DNA of 14,195 nt from contig JADHXT010000046.1 of NCBI GenBank assembly GCA_016782825.1, positions 1 to 14,195 of the forward strand, given 5' to 3'. The notes beneath the pieces were generated by a model that did no database searches, was not told where the DNA came from, and saw only the letters and a program-made list of their open reading frames with translations. Both the position numbers and the translations under genes were made by a program. Source of the DNA: Candidatus Brocadiia bacterium (lineage in GTDB: Bacteria > Planctomycetota > PUPC01 > DSUN01). This document shows, piece after piece, positions 1 to 11,641 of this stretch (position 1 is its first letter; the number at the start of each line of letters is the position of its first letter).

Positions 1-1251
1 CCCCAGGTAGACCCGTCCCGCTGCGTCCATCTCTACGCCTTCTCCGCCGTCCCGCGCATTGCCGCCGAGGAGCGTCGCGGCTTCGAGCCGGGAGCCGGCG
101 GCGGAGACGATGGCCACGAAGCGGTCGCCCGTTTGCCGCCACGCGCCGGTCATCCCACCGGCGTAGCGGCGCTGGAAGGCGTTGGGCGTGGTGGGGAAAT
201 CGGGCGACGAGGTGAAGCCGACGACACAGGCTCGGCCGGCCCCGTCGAGGGCCAGCCCGTGCTTGCCCGCAGCCCCGTCCTCCTTCGACCCGCCAAGCAA
301 GGTCGCGTAGAGTAGCCGCGAGCCGTCCGCGGCCAGCTTCGCCACGAACGCGTCCTGCTTCCCGCGCCGTTGCCGCTGGAAGGCCCCGCTCGTGACCGGG
401 AAGTCGGTCGAGAAGGTCGAGCCCGCCACAACCGGCTCGCCGCTGGAGCCGACTCGGAGGGAGGGAGCCAGGTCGCGCCCCGAGCCGCCGAAGTAGGTGC
501 ACCAGACGACGCGGCTCCCGTCGGGGGCGACCTTGGCGACCAGGCTGTCCATGCCGCCGGGCTGCCGCTCCTGGAATGCGCCCCGCGTGATATGGGCCGA
601 CGGGTGGCTCAACTCGATCATCACGAGGTAGACGGCGCCCTGGGCATCGACGTCCATGTCGCGGATGATCGCCGGCCCAGGCGTCCCGAAGTAAGTGGAC
701 CAGACGACGCGCGAGCCGTCCGGGCTGAGCTTGGTGATGAAGCCGTCCTGCTTGCCATAGGCGCGGTTGGCCCGCTGGTCGCCGGCGAACTCCGGCTGGA
801 CGGTCCCCGGCGTGGTGGGGAACCCCTCGCCGGCGCGGCCAGCGACGTAGACGAACCCCTGCCGATCCACTCGGACCGTGTAGGCGCGGTCGTAGTTGGG
901 CCCTCCCAGGAACGTTGACCACACAATGCGCCCCTCCGGGTCGAGCTTCGTCACGAAGACGTCCATCGGCCCGCGCGCGCCGGCCGAGCGCCCACTGGCG
1001 TCGTGCGTGCGGCTGTACGCACCCGGAGTGGTCGGGAAGTCCGCAGACCGCGTGCCCCCTGCGACGAGGATGTTGCCCTTGGCGTCCACGGCGACGGCCC
1101 GAGCCGTGTCCTCACCGCCCTTGCCGCCCAGATAGGTCGAGAAACTCAGAGCGTAGCCCTCCGCGGCCTCTGCCTCGAGGCCTACGGTCAGCAGCCCTGC
1201 GATCGCCACGGAGCAGACGATCGCGATGTGAACTGCGGGAAGCTCTCTCAT
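1..1251 (-). CDS. Secreted SBBP-repeat beta-propeller protein, C-terminus cut by window edge
   Basis: Read from ATG 1251 leftwards, the frame is open for 417 codons to the window edge, so the protein is partial at its C-terminus. A GGAG lies 8 bases before the ATG. Residues 1-30 form a signal peptide (hydrophobic IAIVCSVAIAGLLTVGL, probable cleavage after AEA). The rest is a series of about 75-residue blades, each with a strand such as FSTYLGG, WSTFLGG, WSTYFG, WCTYFGG or YATLLGG, then a turn like VDAKGNILVAG, then DFPTTPGAY or DFPVTSGAF, then a D-x-F-V-x-KL strand. Five complete blades and the start of a sixth are visible. This is the SBBP (seven-bladed beta-propeller) repeat pattern found in exported proteins of Planctomycetota, Acidobacteria and Chloroflexi. 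No enzymatic residues are visible. A structural, adhesive or surface role is inference. It diverges from the next gene and has its own promoter. Confidence 0.85.
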   Translation of the reverse strand, partial: MRELPAVHIAIVCSVAIAGLLTVGLEAEAAEGYALSFSTYLGGKGGEDTARAVAVDAKGNILVAGGTRSADFPTTPGAYSRTHDASGRSAGARGPMDVFVTKLDPEGRIVWSTFLGGPNYDRAYTVRVDRQGFVYVAGRAGEGFPTTPGTVQPEFAGDQRANRAYGKQDGFITKLSPDGSRVVWSTYFGTPGPAIIRDMDVDAQGAVYLVMIELSHPSAHITRGAFQERQPGGMDSLVAKVAPDGSRVVWCTYFGGSGRDLAPSLRVGSSGEPVVAGSTFSTDFPVTSGAFQRQRRGKQDAFVAKLAADGSRLLYATLLGGSKEDGAAGKHGLALDGAGRACVVGFTSSPDFPTTPNAFQRRYAGGMTGAWRQTGDRFVAIVSAAGSRLEAATLLGGNARDGGEGVEMDAAGRVYLG

Positions 1252-1325
1252 GCCCTTGCTCCATCCATTGGTCTTGTGCTCTCCGCACTGATGGGCTCCG
1301 TGCGGTCTCGCGAGCACGCCCCGGC

Positions 1326-1354
1326 AGCTTAGGACGCTTCGGGATGGTTGTCAA
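1326..1354 (-). promoter_or_regulatory. Sigma70-type promoter for the SBBP-repeat gene
   Basis: On the minus strand there is a perfect -35 TTGACA (1354-1349), a 17-base spacer, and a weaker -10 TAAGCT (1331-1326). Transcription would start near 1319 and give a leader of about 68 bases before the ATG at 1251. The spacing is ideal. The -10 matches the consensus at only three positions, so activity is plausible but unproven. Confidence 0.5.
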
Positions 1355-1458
1355 GACACTCGCGCCGGACGCTGAACGCGGGTTCGAGCCCTCGTGAGGA
1401 GGCCCAGATCACAGGGGGCACTGCGTTCCTTCCGTTCCTCCTGCGGCTGTCGCGGCGT

Positions 1459-1487
1459 TTGAACCCCTCGAGCCAGAAGGCTATGAT
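1459..1487 (+). promoter_or_regulatory. Sigma70-type promoter for the rightward two-gene unit
   Basis: A -35 TTGAAC (1459-1464) and a -10 TATGAT (1482-1487, five of six consensus bases) are separated by exactly 17 bases. Transcription would begin near 1494, about 39 bases before the ATG at 1533. It lies in the divergent spacer, about 105 bases from the opposing leftward promoter, so the two transcripts would not overlap. Confidence 0.55.
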
Positions 1488-1532
1488 CGCTGGAGGTGAT
1501 CGTGAGGTGGGCGCGTGTGCGGAGGAATGAGC

Positions 1533-2861
1533 ATGGCAAGAGCCGGCGTACACTGGGTAGCGTTGATATGGCTGGGGATGGCGGCCTCGCTGGCAGGCAC
1601 GAGCGAGGTGACGTACCCGCCGAAGCTGCCCGACGGCAAAGCGGTCGCGACCGCATGCGTGGACGCCTTCCTGAAGGCTCAGCCCGCGATGGGGAGCGTG
1701 CTGGTCGCCAAGACCCCCCCGACCGTGGACTTCCTCTACTACCCCGGCCAGACGTACGAGGGGAAGCCGTGGTCGAACTGGGGCGACGGCGTGGCCATCG
1801 AGGGGAAGTACTACTCGGCCATCGGCGACCACAAAGGGCCCGACGGCAACGCCTTCGTCTACGAGTACGATGCCAGGACGAAGAAGCTCCGTCTCCTCGT
1901 CGATGTCAGGAAGGTGCTGAAGCTGCCCGAGGGCCACTACACGCCAGGCAAGATCCACGGCCGCCTCGACGTGGGCCGCGACGGCTGGCTCTACTTCTCG
2001 ACCCACCGAGGCTCCACGCGGGTCACGACCGGCCAGCATCACTACCGGGGCGACTGGATCCTGCGCCACCACCCGCCGACCGGGAAGACCGAGGTCGTCG
2101 CTCGCGGCCCCGTTGGCAAGCAGTGCATCCCATGCAGCGTGCTCGACCCCGAGCGGCTCATCTTCTACGGCGGCACCGCGGCCGGCGACATCAACGACAA
2201 GCGCATCACCTTCTTTGCTTACGACGTCGGGGCGAAGAGGCTGCTCCACTCCGGCTACGGCGGCCCGGCGCGCTACATGATCTTCGCGAAGTCGACCGGG
2301 AGGGTCTACTTCGCCCCCGGGGTCGAAGGCCCGCTGTACCGCTACGACCCCGCGAAGGGCGGCCCGCCGGTTCGGCTCGATGCCAAGATCGGTCTGCGCT
2401 CGGCCACTCAGGAAACCCCGCAGGGCTGCGTCTACACCGTCTCGACCCGAGGCGATGCCACGCTCTGGCGCTTCGACGTGAAGACCGAGAAGGTCGAGAA
2501 GCTCGGCTCTGCGACCATCGGGAGCCAGTCGTACATCACGACTCTCGACGCCGACCCGACGGGGCGATACCTCTACTACGTCCCCGGGGCGCACGGCGGC
2601 AGCGAGAGGGACGGCACGCCCATCGTGCAGTTCGACGTTCAGACCCGGCGTAAGAAGGTCATCGCCTTCCTTCACCCGTTCCTGAAGGAGCAGTGTGGCT
2701 ACACGCCCCTGGGCACGTTCGGCTCGGCCGTCGATCCCAAGGGCGACAAGCTCTACATCACGTGGAATGGGAATCTCGGCGGGCAGCGGCGCGGCCGGCT
2801 CACCTGGGACGCCTGTGCGCTGACGGTGGTGCACATCCCCGAACGCGAACGCACGCCCTGA
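1533..2861 (+). CDS. Exported beta-propeller-like protein of unknown function
   Basis: 442 residues from ATG 1533. That start sits 7 bases after a GGAGG (1521-1525). The in-frame GTG 1515 and ATG 1527 lie before or too close to that site. Residues 1-21 are a signal peptide (hydrophobic WVALIWLGMAASLA, likely cleavage after A21), so the product is exported. The mature chain alternates short beta-rich segments, including DGWLYFSTHRG, GRVYFAPGVEGPLYRYD, GDATLWRFDVKTEKVEKLG, GRYLYYVPG and GDKLYITWNG. These resemble blades of a six- to eight-bladed propeller of the SMP-30/lactonase or YVTN kind. I recognise no specific family and see no clear catalytic or metal-binding set. Several cysteines (for example KQCIPC) could form disulfides or bind a cofactor. 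The stop is 11 bases before the FG-GAP gene start, so the two genes are probably co-transcribed. Confidence 0.8.
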   Translation: MARAGVHWVALIWLGMAASLAGTSEVTYPPKLPDGKAVATACVDAFLKAQPAMGSVLVAKTPPTVDFLYYPGQTYEGKPWSNWGDGVAIEGKYYSAIGDHKGPDGNAFVYEYDARTKKLRLLVDVRKVLKLPEGHYTPGKIHGRLDVGRDGWLYFSTHRGSTRVTTGQHHYRGDWILRHHPPTGKTEVVARGPVGKQCIPCSVLDPERLIFYGGTAAGDINDKRITFFAYDVGAKRLLHSGYGGPARYMIFAKSTGRVYFAPGVEGPLYRYDPAKGGPPVRLDAKIGLRSATQETPQGCVYTVSTRGDATLWRFDVKTEKVEKLGSATIGSQSYITTLDADPTGRYLYYVPGAHGGSERDGTPIVQFDVQTRRKKVIAFLHPFLKEQCGYTPLGTFGSAVDPKGDKLYITWNGNLGGQRRGRLTWDACALTVVHIPERERTP

Positions 2862-2872
2862 ATGGAGAAGCG

Positions 2873-4450
2873 ATGTTGCGCGACCTCCTCACCGCACCTC
2901 TCGTGCTCTGCGCCTCGCCCGCCTGCGGCGCCGCGTCTGCGTCGGCAGGACAGAGCGCATTTCGTTTCGTCGAGGCAGCGTCCTCGTGGGGCATCGCAGA
3001 GCCGCTCGCGGGGATCATGGCGCATGCGGCCGCGTGCGGCGACATCGACGGCGATGGCGACCTGGACCTCTACATCGGCAACTTCTGCGACCGGCCACCG
3101 GAGCGATACCGGCCCGCGCCCGGCCCCGTGCCGAACCTGCTCCTGATCAACGAGGGCGGGCGATTCCGGGATTCGGGCCAGCGGGCCGTGGTCTTCAAGG
3201 CCCGAACCAGCGGCGCCGTCTTCGCCGACCTGGACAACGACGGCGACCTCGACCTCGTCGTGACGAACAACTCGAAGAGCCGGGGCCTTCGCGTGGCGAA
3301 CAAGCTCTTCGAGAACGTCGGGGGCCGCTTCCGCGACGTCTCGGAGGGCAACGCCGTCTGCATCATCATGGGGGGGCGGAGCATCGGCGTGCTGGACTTC
3401 GACGGCGACGGGCTCCTCGACTTGCTCGTGGCCGAGGACAAGTGGACCGAGCGGCACACGCGCCTCTTCCGCAACAGGGGCACACTCCAGTTCGAGGACG
3501 TCACGGCGAGAGCCGGGCTGCCGAGCGATCTGCCGGGGCTCGGCGTCATCACCCCCGACCTGAACCTGGACGGCTGGCCCGACATTTTCGTCAGCCAGGC
3601 CAACCGCCTCTTCCTCTCGCGCGGCGACGGCACCTACCGCGAGGCCGGATCAGACGCGTTCCAGTACCCGCCGATCAACAGGGAGGCCTCGCCGTGTGGG
3701 GTGGCCTTCGGCGACCTCGACCGCGACGGGGACTTCGACCTCGTGATCGTGGACCACAGCCAGCCCGCGCGGCAGCACTTGTTTCTCAACGAGGGCCTAC
3801 GCGACGGCGTGCCGAGGTTCCGCGAGGCGACCCGTGAGGCCCACCTCGCCTACGATTTCCCGTCGTGGACGCCTCAGCGCCTGCACCTCAAGCACGCACA
3901 CGTCGAGGTGGCCGACCTCGACAACGACGGCTGGCCCGACATCGTTGTCGCCGCCACGTGGACCGCTGACGGCGCGACCAGGCCCTTCCTGTGCCGCAAT
4001 CGGGGCGGCCTCCGCTTCGACGTGCCCCCGGCCGAGAAGGGTGACGCATATTTCCCGGCGGGGCCGGCTGCGGACTTCGACCGCGACGGCCGCCTCGACC
4101 TGCTCTTCGCCGGCGGCGTCCCCGGGATGCCCTCCAGGCTGTTCCTCAACCGCAGCCCCAGGAAGCACTGGCTCCGCGTGCAGGTGGTGGGCAAGACCCT
4201 GAACCGCATGGGCATCGGGGCCAAGGTCGCGCTCTACCAGCCAGGGAAGCTCGGCAGGCCCGAGGCCCTCATCGGGTACCAGGAGATTGGCACGGGATAC
4301 GGCTACTGCACAGGCCAGGAGGCCATCGCCCACTTTGGCCTGGGCGACCTCGCCCTGTGCGACGTCCTGATCACCCTTCCCTTCGGCAAGGGCTCGATCC
4401 GCCGGCCCAGCGTGCCCGCGGACCGCCTGCTCACCGTGGCCGAGCCATGA
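2873..4450 (+). CDS. FG-GAP/VCBS repeat protein with C-terminal ASPIC/UnbV domain
   Basis: 525 residues from ATG 2873, which has a GGAG 5 bases upstream. The frame is open for 60 more codons upstream, but those overlap the preceding gene and are not protein-like. The N-terminus (LLTAPLVLCASPACGAASA) looks like a short signal peptide. Seven calcium-loop repeats of the integrin alpha / FG-GAP type follow: DGDGDLDL around 59, DNDGDLDL 121, DFDGDGLLDL 175, DLNLDGWPDI 229, DLDRDGDFDL 281, DLDNDGWPDI 348 and DFDRDGRLDL 401. This count fits one seven-bladed propeller. Residues about 447-525 match the ASPIC/UnbV domain, with the characteristic HFGLGD at 487-492. Such proteins are exported, calcium-binding and very common in Planctomycetota and Acidobacteria. 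Their ligands are mostly unknown. The fourth loop has Asn-Leu-Asp in place of the usual Asp-x-Asp and may bind calcium less well. Confidence 0.9.
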   Translation: MLRDLLTAPLVLCASPACGAASASAGQSAFRFVEAASSWGIAEPLAGIMAHAAACGDIDGDGDLDLYIGNFCDRPPERYRPAPGPVPNLLLINEGGRFRDSGQRAVVFKARTSGAVFADLDNDGDLDLVVTNNSKSRGLRVANKLFENVGGRFRDVSEGNAVCIIMGGRSIGVLDFDGDGLLDLLVAEDKWTERHTRLFRNRGTLQFEDVTARAGLPSDLPGLGVITPDLNLDGWPDIFVSQANRLFLSRGDGTYREAGSDAFQYPPINREASPCGVAFGDLDRDGDFDLVIVDHSQPARQHLFLNEGLRDGVPRFREATREAHLAYDFPSWTPQRLHLKHAHVEVADLDNDGWPDIVVAATWTADGATRPFLCRNRGGLRFDVPPAEKGDAYFPAGPAADFDRDGRLDLLFAGGVPGMPSRLFLNRSPRKHWLRVQVVGKTLNRMGIGAKVALYQPGKLGRPEALIGYQEIGTGYGYCTGQEAIAHFGLGDLALCDVLITLPFGKGSIRRPSVPADRLLTVAEP

Positions 4451-4493
4451 GGCTTGCACGCATCGCCCCCCGGCGCGAAAGTACCCGCCGCCG

Positions 4494-4507
4494 CGCCTGG
4501 CCAGGCG
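4494..4507. terminator. Palindromic hairpin between convergent genes, possible terminator
   Basis: A 14-base perfect palindrome (CGCCTGGCCAGGCG) lies 44 bases after the FG-GAP stop and 72 bases from the stop of the leftward gene at 4579. It could fold as a GC stem with a GGCC loop and serve both directions. No run of T follows on either strand, so it is not a classical intrinsic terminator. The call rests on position and symmetry only. Confidence 0.25.
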
Positions 4508-4578
4508 GCGCGCCGTTCTCGAGCCATCCGGACCGGTGGCGAACAGGCGGAGTGCCGGCGGCCGCTTCCTCGTAATGC

Positions 4579-4995
4579 TCACCGGCCCTTTGCGCCGACC
4601 CGCCGCAGCATCAGCACTGGTTCGGCATCGATCCACTTCGGATCGCTGCCCCTGGGGTAGTGGATGATCTTGAACGGGACCTTGCTGAAGTTGCCCTTCA
4701 CGCGGACGCGCCCGTCCGGCTCCTGGGTGATGGACACGTCCAGCTTGTCGCGATTGGGCTGGGAGGGGATGATCTCGAGCATCTCCTTGACCGGCAGGAC
4801 GATGCCGAAATCCCCCTGCTTGATGACGGCCATCACGCCCTTGCTGTTGAAGGGCGTGAGGCCGCCGGCACGGGTCTGCGCGCGAAACCCCACACGCACG
4901 ATGCGCGTGAGATCGCCCTTGCCGCGTCCGATCCAGCCGTACCTCGATTCCTCCCCCTGGCTGAAGGTCCAGGTGTTCCACCGACCCCCACCCAA
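4579..4995 (-). CDS. Hypothetical protein, start uncertain, possibly a C-terminal fragment
   Basis: A leftward frame of about 138 codons ending in TGA at 4579. The sequence is convincingly protein-like, with balanced composition, W/Y/F residues and hydrophobic spacing (for example GWIGRGKGDLTRIVRVGF, VMAVIKQGDFGIVLPVKEM, RVRVKGNFSKVPFKIIHYP), and its codons are GC-rich at position 3. I do not recognise the family. It is probably a small beta-rich domain, and no signal peptide or membrane segment is seen. The only near-5' start is TTG 4995, which has no ribosome binding site. The same frame continues upstream to a TGA at 5050-5052 without any ATG, GTG or TTG. The reading frame may therefore be the remains of a longer gene. 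It abuts a rightward coding-like fragment that also lacks a start. Confidence 0.5.
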   Translation of the reverse strand: MGGGRWNTWTFSQGEESRYGWIGRGKGDLTRIVRVGFRAQTRAGGLTPFNSKGVMAVIKQGDFGIVLPVKEMLEIIPSQPNRDKLDVSITQEPDGRVRVKGNFSKVPFKIIHYPRGSDPKWIDAEPVLMLRRVGAKGR

Positions 4996-5284
4996 CTGGA
5001 AGATCGATGCGTGCGTGGTGTGGGAGTCGACGACGCGGGCCGTGGGGCTCGATCAGTACGACATGGTGCACATCCCGCTGGCCGAGAACGCGATCGACCC
5101 GGTGGGCGCGGTGGTGCTCACTTCCGCCACCCTTGGCTGGGCCGCCGTCACCCCACGGGGAAGCGGCGAGGGAGGGCAAGCTCGGGCAGTGCGGGCGATC
5201 GTGCATGGCTTCGCGCTGCCTGTTCCGGCGCGCGGTCGCCGTGTGGCGAGGGTCAGTCGGGCCGCCAAGCGTCGTTGTCGGTGA
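4994..5284 (+). pseudogene. Possible rightward coding fragment lacking a start
   Basis: The rightward frame starting with codon 4994 reads as ordinary protein up to about 5155 (for example VVWESTTRAVGLDQYDMVHI followed by an acidic-aliphatic stretch ending near LGWAAV). About three quarters of its codons begin with a purine and many begin with G, as expected for real coding. The opposite frame over the same bases is rich in Ser/Thr/Ala/Pro and contains a stop, which is typical of a shadow. From about 5156 to the TGA at 5282-5284 the frame becomes Arg/Ala-rich and is probably not coding. There is no ribosome binding site. Internal GTG or ATG codons (from 5012, and ATG 5063) are the only starts. 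I cannot name a family. It may be a real short gene, a fragment, or a chance frame in GC-rich DNA. Confidence 0.3.
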
Positions 5285-6101
5285 GCCACTGGCGCGCGCG
5301 GACGGCTCCGACGTGCCCGTCCGCGTAGAGGACGTTACAGCGGTCGCCATGGCGGAAGGGGGCGCCGCCGCCGTAGATCCAGGATGTGTGGCGCGGGGTA
5401 TCGGCGAGCCCGTCGTCATCCCAGTCGTAGACGCGCGGCCACCATCTCACCGTGTAGGCGTAGCTGGCCCTGCCGTCCATCAGCAGCATGGTGGCCGCCG
5501 GCCGCCGGACGGCGATGACCTGGATGGAGCCTGGGCCACTGAACGGGCCGTCGCTGTGAGACGTGGGCGAGTAGTAGCGGAACACCTCGCCAAAACTGCA
5601 CGCGATGCCCCGTCCGCCGACGGACTGAGGGCCGCTGGCCGACCACGCGGGACACCGCACGGTCTTGTGGAGCCGCTCGCCCTGCCCGAGTGTGGGACAG
5701 AGGAAGGCGGAGATGGCTTCGCTCCAGAAGGGCGAGCGGGTGGGTGAGTTGCTCCCAGGGAGGAGGTAGCCGAAGGGCGGCAGGAAGTGGCTGTGGCTGA
5801 TCCCGTAGAGCCGCAGCCCGTGGCCGAGCTGTGCGTGGGTCGAGGCACACTGCGCCGTCCGGCTCTGGCGAAGGGCCCGCCCGATCGCGGTCAGGACCAG
5901 GCCAGCGAGTAGCGCGATGACCGCGATCACCACGAGGAGCTCGACCAGGGTGAAGCCCTCGTGGCACGTGGCGTGGTGCCTTGACGCGGGAGAGCGGCGT
6001 GGGGGGATGGGGGCGCCGCACGATCTGCGGGCGATGCGCGCAGACGCCGAGCGCGCACGGGGGAGCTGGCGACCTGCTGAATGGGCGCTCGCGCACACCA
6101 T
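5253..6101 (-). CDS. Prepilin-like protein with N-methylation motif and H-X9-DG C-terminus
   Basis: 282 residues from ATG 6101, chosen because AGGAG (6112-6108) lies 6 bases upstream. The frame extends 30 codons further but without a comparable signal. The class III prepilin signature is clear: G49 followed by F50 T L V E54 and a long hydrophobic helix (LLVVIAVIALLAGLVL) to about residue 70. A prepilin peptidase should cut after G49 and methylate F50. The C-terminal part has the H-X9-DG motif (H251, D261, G262) of the DUF1559-type pseudopilins abundant in Planctomycetota, Lentisphaerae and Verrucomicrobia. It is probably inserted in the inner membrane or assembled into a type II secretion-like or pilus-like fibre. 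The unusual part is the 49-residue, Arg-rich leader before the cleavage site, where most such proteins have a much shorter one. No other pilus or secretion gene is present in the window. Confidence 0.85.
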   Translation of the reverse strand: MVCASAHSAGRQLPRARSASARIARRSCGAPIPPRRSPASRHHATCHEGFTLVELLVVIAVIALLAGLVLTAIGRALRQSRTAQCASTHAQLGHGLRLYGISHSHFLPPFGYLLPGSNSPTRSPFWSEAISAFLCPTLGQGERLHKTVRCPAWSASGPQSVGGRGIACSFGEVFRYYSPTSHSDGPFSGPGSIQVIAVRRPAATMLLMDGRASYAYTVRWWPRVYDWDDDGLADTPRHTSWIYGGGAPFRHGDRCNVLYADGHVGAVRARQWLTDNDAWRPD

Positions 6102-6501
6102 CCGTGGCTCCTGACCCACGGCTGGCGCGGTACGATCCTGACGGTGGCAGTGGGCCGGTCGTCTGACCGGGCCTGCCTTGCCGAGTAGCACAACGCGTGC
6201 CGGTCGGAGGACGGCGAGCGGAGATATGCCCAGCCCGACGCGTAAGCATCGTTCAGGAAATGGGTTACGGTGTGGCGAGTGGGGCCGTCAGCTTGGTCCC
6301 CGGAGGCGGTGCTGTACAGGTGTTGGACACCGAGCGCGGTCGTGTGCGCAGAGGATGGACAGGTGCTGGAGCCCCATGGGCGGGTCTGGCGAATCGTGAG
6401 GGAGGGGGCCAAGGATGCGGCGGAGGCCGGCTCTGCTCACCGGCGCCGCGGGGCGCCCCGGCTCAGGAGTCCGGCGAGCGCCGTTCGCATCCTGCGAGGG
6501 A
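6102..6501. other. 400-base stretch without a convincing gene
   Basis: This stretch lies between the receiver-HisKA gene stop (6502) and the prepilin start (6101), both leftward. All frames here are short or have shadow-like composition, and I see no domain. Two GC hairpins are present: GGCGCC-GCGG-GGCGCC at 6442-6457, about 45 bases past the operon stop, and CCGGTC-GTCT-GACCGG at 6155-6170, about 54 bases upstream of the prepilin start. Neither is followed by a T run. The first may help end the signalling operon transcript and the second may act in the prepilin leader. I found no strong promoter for the prepilin gene by eye. Confidence 0.4.
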
Positions 6502-7288
6502 TCAATCGCTCTCGGCAGCCGGCATCGCGGCTGCGCGGGGACAGTCGCTGCTGGGCGCGGCTTCGGTGCGACTCGATGGCCCGCCTTCGGTCGCTGGCGG
6601 GCCTGGCTCATCGGCGGCGCACGAGGCGTCGATGTCGAGCATGCGAACGGAGTCGATGTAGCTGGTGGACACACACTTCTTGATGCCGATGAGGCGCTGG
6701 ACGAGCTCGTGGATGCGGTTGGCGGCCTCGAGCGCGGCGGCGAGTCTGCGGTGGGCCTTCTCGTTGTCGACGCCCTTGCGGAGGACGAGGTCGAGATTGC
6801 CGATAACGGTGGTGAGCGGGTTGTTGATCTCGTGCGCCAGGGTGACCGTCATGAGGCCGACGGCGGCGAGCTCGCGGGCCTCGAGGAGCTGGTCGGTCGC
6901 GCGCTTGAGTCGCAGCGCGTTGCGGACGCGGGCGAGCACCTCGTTCTGCGCGAAGGGCTTGGAGACGTAGTCGTCGGCGCCCGCGGCGAGGCCCTCGACG
7001 ATGTGGTCGCAGTCGGTGAGCGCCGTGGCCAGGATGACGGGGAGGTAGCGCTCCTCGGCTCTGCGGCGAATGCGCCGACAGACCTCGAGGCCGTCGATCC
7101 CGGGCATCATGATGTCGAGCACGACGAGGGCCAGGTCCGGGACGCGCTCGACGATCCTCAGGGCCTCCCGGCCGTCGCGCGCGACGAGGAGGCGATAGCC
7201 CTCGCTCTGGAGCAGGAGGGACAGGAGTCGGCGTGCATCGGCGTTGTCGTCGACGTTGAGGATGCTGGCGGGCGGCTGAGGGGCGGGT

Positions 7289-7299
<11 letters not shown>
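6502..7299 (-). CDS. Response regulator with receiver and HisKA (DHp) domain but no ATPase domain
   Basis: 265 residues from ATG 7299, which lies inside the last codons of the hybrid kinase gene (11-base overlap), so translation is probably coupled. A GGAG occurs 10 bases upstream. Residues about 11-130 are a CheY-like receiver: acidic pair D17/D18, phosphoacceptor D62 in VLDIMMPGIDG, T92 or T95, and K114 in SKPF. Residues about 140-205 are a HisKA dimerisation/phosphoacceptor helix pair, with H-box AVGLMTVTLAHEINNPLTTV and H156. A short segment ending near MLDIDAS (220-226) follows, then a low-complexity Pro/Ala/Ser/Glu tail. No N, G1 or G2 box of a HATPase domain is present here or in other frames just downstream. 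The protein could pass phosphate between its receiver and DHp histidine, or serve as a relay partner for the adjacent hybrid kinase. It is presumably cytoplasmic. Confidence 0.85.

Positions 7300-11637
<4,338 letters not shown>

Positions 11638-11641
<4 letters not shown>

Noticed and set aside
1375..1395. GGGTTCGAGCCC segment resembling a tRNA T-arm
   Set aside because: The T-stem does not extend to five pairs, and no anticodon arm, D-arm or acceptor stem can be formed around it on either strand.
1329..2834. 501-codon open frame on the minus strand
   Set aside because: It is antisense to the signal-peptide-bearing propeller gene at 1533-2861 and its sequence is low-complexity shadow. The plus-strand gene has the promoter, ribosome binding site and signal peptide.
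3797..5419. 540-codon open frame on the minus strand
   Set aside because: It runs antisense to the ASPIC/UnbV domain, is out of frame with the plausible small minus-strand protein, and covers the end of the prepilin gene in another frame. The translation is His/Arg/Gly-rich without motifs.
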